A DNA stretch of 64,000 nt from assembly GCF_030704535.1 (NCBI RefSeq), contig NC_081819.1, forward strand, positions 19,192,001 through 19,256,000, read 5' to 3'. This stretch comes from Vitis vinifera. Its lineage: Eukaryota; Streptophyta; Magnoliopsida; Vitales; Vitaceae. Under the pieces are notes generated by a model. That model was given only the letters and a program-made list of their open reading frames with translations. It was not told where the DNA came from and made no database searches. Shown here piece by piece: positions 11,464-22,264 of this stretch; within the stretch, counting starts at the first letter, position 1; every line of letters starts with the position of its first letter. A program made the position numbers and the translations under genes.

Positions 11464-11707
11464 TAACAGAAAAGATAATGCTCAGCCACTAAGTGATAAT
11501 GCCCATCTGTTAAGTGATAATGTCTATCTGTTGTAAGTTATAATGTTTATCCTTTTAGTTAAACTAGGAATAGGAATGTTTATCTTTTTAGTTAAACTTG
11601 GAGTAGGACTCTTTATGTAAATATCCACCTCTCTTCCTATATAAGTTGTACGTGTTTCACATTCAGATAATAAGAAATTTTCAGCCTTTATTCCACAACT
11701 TTTGTCA
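11464..11707 (+). repeat. 5' LTR of the copia element
   Basis: 244 bases from TAACAGAAAAG to TTTTGTCA. It contains CTATATAAG near 11638, a likely TATA box. The LTR starts with TA instead of the usual TG in both copies, so this may be a family trait. Confidence 0.92.
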
Positions 11708-11720
11708 TGGTATCAGAGCC
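11708..11720 (+). other. Primer-binding site (tRNA-Met type)
   Basis: TGGTATCAGAGCC directly follows the 5' LTR and matches the initiator-methionine tRNA 3' end used by many plant copia elements. Confidence 0.9.
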
Positions 11721-14700
11721 AGATACCTGAAGAAAATATATCATGGCAGAAAAACCTTCGACTCACACAAAGATGATAGAACCATCTTCACCTCTTTACC
11801 TACATCCATCTGATAATCCAGGGGCAACCATCACGACATGTGTGTTCAATGGTGAAAATTATGATATGTGGGAGAAGGCTGTTAAAAATGCATTGAGAGC
11901 AAAAAACAAGCTTGGGATCATTGATGGTACAGTAAACAAACCAAAGGGAGAAGATGGAAACAAATTGAATGCATGGGAAGCATGTAACTCGATGATTATA
12001 TCATGGATGTTTAATGTGATCGACAAGAGTTTACATTCGAGTGTAGCCTATGCGTAGACTGCAAAAGACATGTGGGAGGATCTCAAAGAAAGATATGCTG
12101 TTGGAAATGCTCCGAGGGTTCATCAACTCAGAAGTGAAATCGTGAACTTGAAACAAGAAGGAATGACAGTTGCTGCATATTATGCCAAAATAAAAGGCAT
12201 GTGGGATGAATTAAATCAATACATTGAGATACCTGAGTGCACTTGTGGAGCAGCTCAAGCAATAGTGAAAAGCAGAGAAGATGAGAAGGCACATCAGTTT
12301 CTCATGGGTCTAGATGACACTACATTCGGGACTGTGAGATCGTCTATCTTAGCCCTTGATCCCTTACCTACGTTGGGAAAAATATATGCAATGGTTACAC
12401 AAGAAGAACGCCATCGTAGCATGGCCAGAGGAGCTTATCGTGCTGAAATAACAGTTTTTGCAGCGAAGACAGAGAAACTTGGGGGACAAACAAATAAAAG
12501 TGGGAGCTGTACACATTGCGGAAAGACGGGACATGATGTTGCAGATTGCTTTCAACTAAAAGGATATCCCGACTGGTGGCCAACACGCCAGATGGGACGA
12601 GGAAGGGGACGTGGATGTGGCCGCAACAGTTATGCTGGAAGAGGAGCAACTTCAGGACGCGTTCATTATGCAAATGCAGTTGCTGAAGCAGATACGCAAG
12701 AAAAAGGACAGTGCGTTGGACATGATGTGGAACGTAGTATAATCCCAGGACTGAATGATGACAACTTCCAAAAACTCATGGCTCTACTCAGAAATGGAAG
12801 CAGTAATGCAGAAAAACTGACCGGTAAGAATAAAATTGTGGAAGAATGGATATTGGATAGAGGTGCATCCGTGCATATGACAGGAAGGAGAGATTTGTTC
12901 GATTGGCTACGTAAATGGGAGACAGCATGCGTGGGACTACCTGATGGAACAAAAACAGTAGCAAATAAAATGGGATATGTGAAGCTCTCTAAAGATTTAT
13001 GCTTAAAAAATGTTTTATATGTCCCTTCCTTGAAATGCAATTTAATCTCTATAAGCCAATTATTAAAAGAAAAAGATTATATAGTCACATTTACTGATTC
13101 GTTTTGTGTGATACAGGACCGCACTTCGAGGAATCCGATTGGAGTGGGTAAGCTAAGGAATGGAGTGTACTACTACAAGCCATTACAAGGAGAGAAGGTG
13201 AATGCAGTGAAAGTAGAAGAAAAGTACGAATTGTGGCACAGGAGGTTAGGGCATCCTTCAGATCGTGTTTTAGCTTCCATTCATAGTTTAGGAAATAATG
13301 TGATGAAGGGAATTGAGGATTATGTTTGTGATTCATGTTGTCGTGGAAAACAAGTACGAAATTCTTTTCAGTTGAGTAATAAAAGAGCATTTGAAATTTT
13401 TAATCTCATACATGTAGACATATGGGGTCCATATCGAACTCCCACTACTTCAGGGGCACATTATTTTCTTACCATTGTAGATGATCATAGTAGAGGGGTG
13501 TGGATATATCTCATGAAAAAAAAGAGCGAAACCAAAGATATTTTACAAAATTTTTGTTTTATGACCAAAACACAATTTGATAAACCGGTTAAATGCATCA
13601 GAAGTGATAATGGATTAGAATTTTGCTCAGGACAAATGATGAGTTTCTATAAGAGAGAAGGAATATTAAGGGAGAGCAGCCTAGTAAACACCCCACAACA
13701 AAATGGGAGAGTGGAGAGAAAACACCAACACATATTAAATATTGCTAGGACATTGCGATTTCAAGCTTGTCTACCAATAGATTTTTGGGGAGAATGTGTT
13801 TTAACAGTAGCATACTTGATAAATTGAACACCCACACCTATTTTAGATGGAAAGACGCCTTATGAAATATTATTTGGCGAGAAACCGAATTATGAGCACC
13901 TGAGAGTCTTTGGTAGTTTGTGTTATGCCCATAAAAAGTCACGTAGTAATGATAAATTTGATGCTAGAAGCCGGCGATGCGTATTTGTAGGTTATCCCTA
14001 TGGAAAGAAAGGATGGAAACTTCACGATCTAGAAACCAAAGAACAATTTGAGAGTAGGGATGTAATATTTCATGAAACAATTTTTCCTTTTTGTCAAAGC
14101 AGCAAGGGAGATAAGGAACAAAAATTCCAGAACAATGGGAACATAGAATCTTACATTGAAGATGATGATGTCATAGTAAAGAAAACATGTGAAAGAGAGA
14201 GTGAGAAAAATATTGAAAGGGAGAAAGGGGAAGAAAATATGGAGACAGGAGAGGATCAAAGCCAGGGGGAGATGCTTGGTAGGGGACATAGACAACACAA
14301 AGAACCGAGACATCTCCAAGATTATATATGTTATTCGGCTAGAAGCTTAAGTACACTTTGTTCCAAGGCAAGCTCAATCCAAAAGGTACCCTCAGGTAAG
14401 CCTTATCCTATTGCGAATTATGTGACTTATACAAAATTTTCTGTTGGCCATCGAGCTTTTCTTGCAGCAATAAATATTGAAAAGGAACCAAGAACTTACA
14501 AAGAAGCGGTTATAGACAACAGATGGAGAGAAGCCATGGCAAAGGAAATTGAAGCATTAGAGACTAATCAGACGTGGAAAGTAGTTGACCTACCGCCAGA
14601 AAAGAAAGCAATAGGATGCAAGTGGATATACAAAATAAAATACAACGCGGATGGATCAATCGAGCGGTACAAAGCGAGGTTAGTGGCGCAGGGATTTACA

Positions 14701-16018
14701 CAGATTGAAGGAATAGACTATCAAGAGACGTTTTCTCCAGTGGCAAAAATGACAAGTGTAAGGTGCTTTCTAGCTGTAGCAGTGGCAAAAAGATGGGAAT
14801 TACACCAAATGGACGTAAACAACGCATTTCTACACGGAGACCTTGAAGAAGAAGTATATATGAAGCTGTCAGAAGGGTTCAAGGCCACTGGAAAGAACAA
14901 AGTTTGCAAGTTACAAAAATCGTTGTATGGATTGAAACAGGCATCGAGACAATGGTTTGCGAAACTCACGACAGCTTTGAAAGAATATGGTTTTCAACAA
15001 TCATTGGCTGATTATTCACTCTTTACTTATCGACGTGGAAACATAGTGATGAACCTATTGGTATATGTGGATGATTTAATATTGGCTGGGAATGACAACA
15101 AAGTATGCGAAGCTTTCAAAAACTTTCTTGATAGAAAATCTGGAATCAAGAATCTGGGACAATTGAAATACATTCTTGGAATCGAGGTGGCAAGAGGCAA
15201 GGATGGATTATTTTTATCACAACGAAAATATTCTTTAAACATTATAAAGGAATGTGGGCTGTTAGGAGCGAGACCAGTGGAATTTCCAATGGAAGAAAAC
15301 CACAAACTAGCACTTGCTAATGGGAGATTGCTAAATGACCCAGGAATGTACAGGCGACTCGTGGGACGATTGATATACTTGACTGTAACAAGGCCAGACC
15401 TGACGTATGTTGTTCATGTTTTGTCACAATTCATGCAAAGCCCACGGGAAGAACACCTAGATGCAACTTATAGAGTTGTTCGATATCTGAAGAAAGGACC
15501 AGGTCAAGGAATAGTTTTGAAAGTAGATAATGATCTTCAGCTTTATTGTTATTCAGATTCGGACTGGGCAAGTTGTCCATTAACAAGACGATCAATTAGC
15601 GGATGTTGCGTTAAACTTGGGACATCACCAATTTCGTGGAGGTGCAAAAAGCAAGGAACTATATCAAGATCTTCAGTAGAAGCAGAGTACTGTTCCATGG
15701 CAATGGCAGCAAGCGAGTTAACATGGCTAAAATCACTTCTTGCATCATTGGGAGTGCTTCATGATAAGCCAATGAAATTATACTGTGATAATAAGGCTGC
15801 TTTACACATTGCAGCAAATCCCGTATTCCATGAGAGGACCAAACACATCGAAATAGATTGTCATTTTGTTTGAGAGAAAGTGCAATCCGGTGAGATAGTG
15901 ACAACATATCTTCCTTCAAAGCTGCAAGTAGCAGACATGTTCACCAAAGCCCTTGGAAGACAACAATTCCTTTTCTTATCAAGCAAGTTGGGCATTCGAG
16001 ATCTTCATGCACCAACTT

Positions 16019-16027
16019 GAGGGGGAG
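16019..16027 (+). other. Polypurine tract
   Basis: GAGGGGGAG immediately precedes the 3' LTR, the expected site for plus-strand priming. Confidence 0.85.
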
Positions 16028-16271
16028 TAACAGAAAAGATAATGCTTAGCCACTAAGTGATAATGCCCATCTGTTAAGTGATAATGTCTATCTATTGTAA
16101 GTTATAATGTTTATCCTTTTAGTTAAACTAGGAATAGGAATGTTTATCTTTTTAGTTAAACTTGGAGTAGGACTCTTTATGTAAATATCCACCTCTCTTC
16201 CTATATAAGTTGTACGTGTTTCACATTCAGATAATAAGAAATTTTCAGCCTTTATTCCACAACTTCTGTCA
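16028..16271 (+). repeat. 3' LTR of the copia element
   Basis: 244 bases, identical to the 5' LTR except at three sites. It ends TTCTGTCA and is followed by the second TTTTA of the target duplication. Confidence 0.92.
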
Positions 16272-16276
16272 TTTTA

Positions 16277-17270
16277 AAAATTATATTCTAAAAATATATC
16301 ATTTAAAAAAAATAATTTTAACATATTTTTAGTTATTTTTTACCTATATAATTTTAAATATATATATTTTTCAAGATGTTTGATTTTTAAATAATAATAA
16401 TAATAATTTATTTTTATTTTTTTGGAAAATGGTGTATTTTTTTCTAAATCACTAAATTAAATTAAAATTTATCGAGGTTTACAAAATGAATAAAATTTAA
16501 ATAAATGATTTTATTTTTTTTAATAGTCAATAAAGATCATTTTTGAAAAGATAAAAAATTCATATCATTTTTCTCAATTTTCACATTTTCTCTAGGTCTT
16601 GAGATTAAACGGTGAACTTATATGAACTAAATCTTAATTTTTGAGCTCAATTAGATCCAAAACACAATTATCCATTTCTTTTAATAGGTTGTTACATTCT
16701 ATTTATTTTTTATTAACAAATTAAATTTAAAATGATAAAATATAATAAATAGTTAATAATAAAAAATTAAATAAATATATAATGGATAAAAATATTATCT
16801 CATAAATAATATACTTGATGATTTTAAATATTAATTATAATAAAAAATTTGATAGTTAAAGGTTTAAATTCAAAAATTATATTTTATTATTTAAAGGTTT
16901 ATGATATAATTTTTTTTTATATTAATGGTAAATAAAAGATTTATTTATTTTTATAAATCTTATTGCACATAGAAATAAAAATATCTTGATAATACTATTT
17001 TACTATTTATATTATTTTTATTTATTTATTTATTTTTCAAAATCACAATAAATGTTTATGGTTTTTTTTCTTATGATTTTTGACGATGATTATAACTTTT
17101 TTGCTTTATTAAAATCTTTAATTATTTTATTAACATCAAATAGAAAAAATATATATATTTGTCATAAAATATTGTATTCAAGATTTTATATTAATTTCTC
17201 GTAATTATTATTTTATTTTATTTTTTTACATTTGTTAAAAAATGCATACATGCTTTAAAAAAACATATAC
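16277..17270. other. AT-rich spacer
   Basis: Extremely AT-rich DNA with many TTTATTATTT-like runs. No gene or clear element is visible. Confidence 0.6.
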
Positions 17271-17274
17271 ATTC

Positions 17275-19190
17275 TTTAAAAAATATGTACATTCTTAAAG
17301 GCTGACGAAGATCCCATTCGGGTTTGTTATAGACTAGGTATTCATTTGTGGAATCTTGGAAATGGGTTATTCACATGTGAAACCTCAAAAATGGGTTTGG
17401 AACCTTCCTCCATCTCAATAGTTGATTTCTAAGTTTAGGTATATCTTTAAGAAAAATATGTATATTTAAAAGAAAAATACGTATAATTTTAAGAAAAATA
17501 CGTATAATTTTAAGAAAAATACATACATTCTTAATAATCTTTCAAAAGGAGTAAGTGGAGGTTAGAATTTTGGTCACCAAGGTTAAGAAAGGGCTCCAAT
17601 CCAGTTCCAAAGGTAACCCAAATGAATATTTACACCCGAATATGGCTTAATGGGGTCTCAATTAGCTTTAAAAAATGTATGTATTTTTTAATAAAATGTA
17701 TGTGAATTTTCAAATCGCATTTTGGGGGTGGGGAAAGGGCTTAGATCCATTCCCACAAAATAAGACCTAATGAGGCCCCAATTGGCCCACAAAAAAGTTG
17801 TACATAATTTTATGAAAAATGTATGTATTTTTCTTAAGAATATGTGTGAGGTTCCAAATCGTAGTTTGAAGTAGGGGAAGGGCGCAAAACCATTCCCAAG
17901 GTTCCTCAAATGAATATTTAAGACAAAATAGAGTCTAATAGGGTTTAGATTGGCTTCCAAAAAAATATATGTACTTTTGTGAAGAATGTACGTATTTCTC
18001 TTAAGAACATACCTATTTTTTAAAAAATGTACGTAGAGTTCCAAATCAAATTTTATAGGTTGGTGAATGCTTCAAATTCATCCCCAAGGTTCCCAAAATG
18101 AATATTAGACCCAAATAGGGCCTAATAGGGTTTCAATTGGCATAAAAAAAATGTACATATTTTTATGAAGAATGCATGTATTTTCATGAGAATGTACCTA
18201 TTTTTTTTAAAAAAATGTACGTGACGTTCCAAATCAAATCTTAGGGTAGGGGAAGGCCTCAAATTAATTCCCAAGGTTCCCAAAATGAATATTTAGACCC
18301 AAAAAGGCCCTAAGTGGGCCCCGATTAACATTTTAAAAAATATATGTATTTTTATAAAGAATGTGCATATTTATGTGAAGAATGTACATATTTTTCCTAA
18401 GGATGTATGTGGGGTTCCAAATCCTATTTCAGGGTGGGGAAATGTCTTAAATCCATTCCCAAGGTTCCCTAAATGAAAATTTAAGATATAATAAGGTCTA
18501 ATTGGGTCCTTAATTGGTTGTTCATTTATGGAATTTTGGGAATGGATTTAAGACCATTCCTTACTTCCATAGTTGATTTCTAAGCTCACGCTTATTATTA
18601 AGAAAAATATATTTATTTTTTAAATGTCCAATGATACCTTATTTGACCTTATTAAGATCTAAGTATTCACGTGTGGAACCTCAAAAATGGGTATGAGGCC
18701 TTCTCCCATGGCAATAGTTAATTTCTAAGTCTATGTATATCCTTAAGAAAAATATGTACATTATTGAAAAAAAAAATACATACATTCTTCAAAATCTTTC
18801 TTAAGGAAGTAAGTAGGAGTTAGAATTTTGGTCATCAGGGTGAGGAAAGGGCTTCAATCCAATCCCAGGGTTCCCCAAACGAATATTTATACTCAAATAG
18901 GGCCTAATGGGTCCTGATTAGCTTAGCCTCTAAAAAAATATACATGTTTTTATGAAGAATGTATGAATTTATTTCTTAAGGATGTATGTGGGGATTTCAA
19001 ATCCCATTTCAAGGTGGGAGGATACCTTAAATCCATTCCCAAAGTTATCTAAATAAATATTTAGACCTAAAGAGGTAGTAGTGGGGGTCTTGATTTGCCT
19101 CCAAAAAAATGTAAATATTTTTTTTGTGAATAATGTGTGTATTTTTTTCAAGGATATGTGTGGAGTTTCAAATCACATTTTGGGAAGACT
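17275..19190. repeat. Nested (higher-order) degenerate tandem repeat
   Basis: A basic unit of roughly 170-200 bases recurs about eight times. Its landmarks are GGTTCCAAATC, GGGTGGGGAAAGGG, CCATTCCCAAGGTTCCC, AAATGAATATTTAGACCCAAA, and ATGTACGTATTTTT paired with TTCTTAAGAATGTACGT. A different block of about 300 bases (17335-17640, with TGTGGAACCTCAAAAATGGG and AATAGTTGATTTCTAAG) recurs at about 18520-18880, so basic units and spacer blocks alternate with a long period near 1.2 kb. Frames on the minus strand are only repeat translations and are not called as genes. Confidence 0.75.
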
Positions 19191-19192
19191 TC

Positions 19193-20235
19193 TTACAAGT
19201 TATTTTTGTTAAGTTGTGAAATGAGGTTTATGTTAGCATGTTCTAACCTCCTATGCCACAACCAACTTTGATCATGTATGCTAGAAAAGCATTTGTCATG
19301 ACTATCATATTTTTGAATACCAATTGTATAAACATTATCATTTCTATGACTCATGAAAATAGTTTTATCATCTTGAACATCTTTAATGATGCAATAAAGT
19401 GCTTCAAAAATTATTTTAAAACCTTTGTCACATAGTTGACTAATGCTAAAAAAATTATGTTTTAAACCATCAATTGGCAACACATTTTTAGTAAGGAAAA
19501 ATGTTTTATTAACTTATTACCAACATTTTCTTGTATAATTATTTTTCCTTTTTCATTGTCACCAAAAGTCACATAACCACCCTTTCTTTTTATAAGAAAA
19601 TGAGAACTTAGTTTCATTTCCGATCATATGTCTTGAAAATCTACTATCCAAGAACCACTTATTCCTTTTTTTAGCCATTTAAGAAAAATTCAAGTAGATT
19701 TAGATACCCATATATTTTTAGGTCCTAGGGGTTAGTGCATTTTGATTTTTCAACTTAAATCTTGTTTGTTTTTAAAGTAATAGCCTTTTGAGAACCATTT
19801 CTAAGTGAGCAAGTGCTATTAATATGTGCTTCTCTTTTATAAAAATTGCAAGTGGTGGAAACACTTGCACCAAAAGATTATTTTACAAAATAATTTTGAA
19901 ATACTTTTGATTCTTAAAAAACTCGTATTCCAATCATTTTTGTCAAACATACATTTTTAACTAGCAAGTATCATATCAAAAGATTTTTTACCATAAGAGA
20001 AAATTAAAAGTGAGGAGGTTAACTATTCATTCTTTTATTTCAAAATTTCATTCTTTTTTTCTAAAGAAGATTTATCATTTTCAATATTTAAAAAGTTTTC
20101 TTGCAACTCTTCAAGTTCTTTTTCAAGTTTCAAGTTGTGATTAAACTTGATGAGTTTTTGTATGTGGTCATTGGAACCCTTAAATCCAGGTATAGAAACC
20201 TGAAGGGTTGCATTAGAAGCCTTAAAATGATTGAA
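19193..20235 (-). mobile_element. Copia-type internal fragment (fossil)
   Basis: On the minus strand the DNA encodes eroded pieces of a copia polyprotein. They include a coiled-coil gag segment near 20.0-20.2 kb, the protease-side WFLDSRFSRHM region near 19.65 kb, and a pre-integrase region with SWLWHRRLEHAN near 19.2-19.5 kb. Reverse transcriptase and both flanking LTRs are absent. The piece is old and heavily broken. Confidence 0.75.
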
Positions 20236-20400
20236 ACTCTCATTTGAAAATGAGGTTGAGGAGAGTGGATATAGGCAAAAATTGTTTATAAAATACCGTT
20301 TGCATCTCTTAATTCTTGCTTATTTACATTTATTGAGTTATTCTTTGCTTAATTAAATTAGTTTTCGACAAAGTTTTAAAAATTCAACACACTTCCCCTC
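20236..20400 (+). mobile_element. LTR-like fragment, plus orientation (fossil)
   Basis: Carries GAGGTTGAGGAGAGTGG at 20252-20268, also found in the minus-strand LTR at 37-53, followed by ACCGTTTGCATCTCTTAATTC. It abuts the copia fragment at 19193-20235, which runs the other way, so the junction joins two unrelated or rearranged insertions. Confidence 0.45.
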
Positions 20401-20865
20401 GCTTGGGTGTTTTGTTTAAGTTAATTAGTCTTGTTTTACAAATGCTAAGGCTCTATTTGATTCAAATTCTCAAACCAAAAACCCTTTTTTTTTTTTTAAA
20501 CTCATCAAAAGTTTTTATACCTAGTTGACTAATTTTATTCGAAGTTTTGAAAATTCAATTTCCCCCTGTTTTGTTTAAGTCAATTAGTCTTGTCTAAGGT
20601 TGTATTTGATTCGAATTCGAATTCTCAAACCAAAAACTTTTTTTAAAACTCATCAAAAGTTTCTAGACCTATTTGACTAATTTTATTCAAAGTTTTGAAA
20701 ATTCAATCACTTGCACCTGCACCTCTTAGGTGTTTTGTTTAAGTCAATTAGCCTTGTTTCACAAATGTTAAGGCTGTATTTGATTCGAATTCTCAAACCA
20801 AAAACTATTTTTTAAACTCATCAAAAGTTTTTATACTTAGTTGACTAATATTATCCAAAAAAACT
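20400..20865 (+). repeat. About three tandem units of ~150-165 bp
   Basis: Units share GTTAATTAGTCTTG or GTCAATTAGCCTTG, GTATTTGATTCGAATTCTC, AAACCAAAAAC, ACTCATCAAAAGTTTxTA and CTAGTTGACTAATTTTAT. Spacing varies by deletions. They directly follow the LTR-like fragment and may be leader sequence of the same element. Confidence 0.75.
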
Positions 20866-20869
20866 TGTA

Positions 20870-21466
20870 TAATTTAAAAATATTGGCTTTCTTTCAAACT
20901 ATTTTTGGAAAATAGTTTTCTAATTTTTAAAATAAAAAATAGAAAAATATGTTTGACAACAAAAAAATAGAAAACTATTTTTTGTTCTTAAAAATAAAAA
21001 ATATAGTATTTTCATATAACATCTTTTAGTTATTTTTACTTTATTAAATTATTCTATAAATATAGAGAATTGATGAAAAATAAAACATCACATATACAAT
21101 TTATCTTTAAAACTTATTAAAAACATAAAAAATAAATTAAAAATATTTTAAATTTATAAATAGACTTTTATTTTACAAAACATCACAAAAACTATTTTTA
21201 ATAATTATTTATGAAAACATTTTCCGAACAGAACAATCGTATATTGTAAAAGCCCCATTTTGACTTTGTTTCATACTTAATAACAATACTAATATTGTCC
21301 CTTAATATTCAGAACATATTTTTATTATTTTCTCCGAATTGACATGAATATAATATTGTATATATACAATTTTTTTTAAAATGATACCAACGGTCCAAAT
21401 ACATTTCCCGGTCAATTCAAACTTTTTTAAAATAATACCAACGGTCCAAATACAATCCTGGTCAAT
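20870..21466. other. MITE-like AT-rich DNA and 3' flank of the C2 gene
   Basis: From about 20870 to 21235, GGAAAATAGTTTTC on the left and AAAACATTTTCCGAACAG on the right suggest a decayed inverted-repeat element of the hAT-MITE style. At 21380-21470 the phrase AATACCAACGGTCCAAATAC occurs twice about 48 bases apart, a small direct repeat just beyond the stop codon of the C2 gene. Confidence 0.4.
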
Positions 21467-21997
21467 TCAAACTTGAACCGTCCGATACGAGGAGCGAACA
21501 GGCACACCCATCACTACTCCAGCGCAATCCCAGCCACCCACCACAGTCTCCGGCCACATCCGCTGCGGCGGCGCAGCCATCACGGGAACCATACGCTCCG
21601 GCACCTTCATTCTTACGGACAGATTCACAATCCCGTTCCTTTCACCCTTGTCGTCCCTCAACCTGTAGCTCAAGAAATGCAAGTAGCTCTCCGGCGTCGA
21701 CCCTCCAGAAAAGTCGGACACCGGAACCCTCGCAGTTCCGATGACCCTGTCGCCGGACGAAGTCTTGCAATGCACCTCCACCGTCAAGAACCTCGCGTGA
21801 GCCGGCAAGTTCATCACCAGCTTCTCATTCCACGTCGAGTAGCTTCCCCCTTCTGTGTCGACCCTCGTCATCTGATAGTTCTTGGAATCGGTTCTCACAA
21901 CGGCAAAGGCATTCTTCTTCACTGGCCTCCTCGAGTTTACCCTTAAGTCCTCGCCGGAGATTACAGTGATTTCCACGACCCCTGAAGCGGCCTCCAT
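21467..21997 (-). CDS. BAP2: BAP1/BAP2-like C2-domain protein
   Basis: A single exon encodes 176 residues. Residues about 7-125 form a C2 domain: VVEITVISGEDLRVN begins the first strands, FAVVRTDSKNYQMTRVD and GGSYSTWNEKLVM follow, and FLSYRLRDDKGERNGIVNLS closes the fold. This order and wording match BON1-ASSOCIATED PROTEIN 1/2 of Arabidopsis, small C2 proteins that bind membranes with copine BON1 and restrain cell death and defence. The family link is from memory. The C-terminal tail (about residues 130-176) is rich in proline, valine and tryptophan and looks lineage-specific. No signal peptide or membrane span is seen. Base composition is far more GC-rich than the surroundings. The start chosen is the only methionine ahead of the domain. 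A likely TATA box lies at 22090-22099, and tandem W-boxes lie farther upstream. Confidence 0.9.
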   Translation of the reverse strand: MEAASGVVEITVISGEDLRVNSRRPVKKNAFAVVRTDSKNYQMTRVDTEGGSYSTWNEKLVMNLPAHARFLTVEVHCKTSSGDRVIGTARVPVSDFSGGSTPESYLHFLSYRLRDDKGERNGIVNLSVRMKVPERMVPVMAAPPQRMWPETVVGGWDCAGVVMGVPVRSSYRTVQV

Positions 21998-22089
21998 ATT
22001 AATAAGTACGCAAACTATGTAGTAGATACTGCTGTATGTTTAGAGACTGGAAAAGAATGAGGATGGGAAAGGGGTTATGGTGGCAGGCA

Positions 22090-22099
22090 AATTTATATG
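22090..22099 (-). promoter_or_regulatory. TATA box of the C2 gene
   Basis: CATATAAATT on the minus strand lies about 95 bases ahead of the ATG, which leaves a leader of about 60 bases. Confidence 0.6.
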
Positions 22100-22179
22100 A
22101 GCTAAATAGGAAGAAGGAAAGAAAGGAGAGAGAAAGAGGATAGAAAGTAACAGGGTACTTCTGTGAAGAGGCACATTGT

Positions 22180-22191
22180 TTGACCTTGACC
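22180..22191 (+). promoter_or_regulatory. Tandem W-boxes upstream of the C2 gene
   Basis: TTGACCTTGACC is two head-to-tail TTGACC elements, the binding site of WRKY factors. They sit about 185 bases upstream of the start codon and about 85 bases upstream of the TATA box. Function is inferred from the motif only. Confidence 0.5.
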
Positions 22192-22264
22192 GGGTGGGGT
22201 CCAGTATTGGGTTGAAAATTAATTCTATTGGAAAAAGGAATAGCGGGCCGTTGCTTGGAAACAA

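Larger units (their letters stand above)
11464..16271 (+). mobile_element. Ty1/copia LTR retrotransposon, structurally complete but broken
   Basis: A 4.8-kb element bounded by 244-bp LTRs and a perfect 5-bp target duplication, TTTTA, at 11459-11463 and 16272-16276. The primer-binding site TGGTATCAGAGCC abuts the 5' LTR and a GA-rich polypurine tract abuts the 3' LTR. Domains follow copia order: gag of the UBN2 type with a CX2CX4HX4C zinc knuckle (about 11.74-12.83 kb), aspartic protease (about 12.84-13.2 kb), pre-integrase and integrase (about 13.2-14.1 kb), reverse transcriptase with YVDD (about 14.5-15.25 kb) and RNase H (about 15.5-15.95 kb). Size and short LTRs suggest the Ale/Retrofit lineage, which is an inference. 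The reading frame has about three breaks. The LTRs differ at three of 244 sites, so insertion was recent, roughly half a million years ago at a rate of 1.3e-8 per site per year. Confidence 0.95.

Noticed and set aside
12364-15919. Several open frames on the minus strand within the copia element
   Set aside because: They are antisense shadows of the copia coding strand.
17688-18044. 118-codon minus-strand frame
   Set aside because: It only translates the tandem repeat; the same phrases recur in each unit.
21473-21946. 157-codon plus-strand frame
   Set aside because: Antisense to the C2-domain gene; low-complexity histidine/arginine wording.
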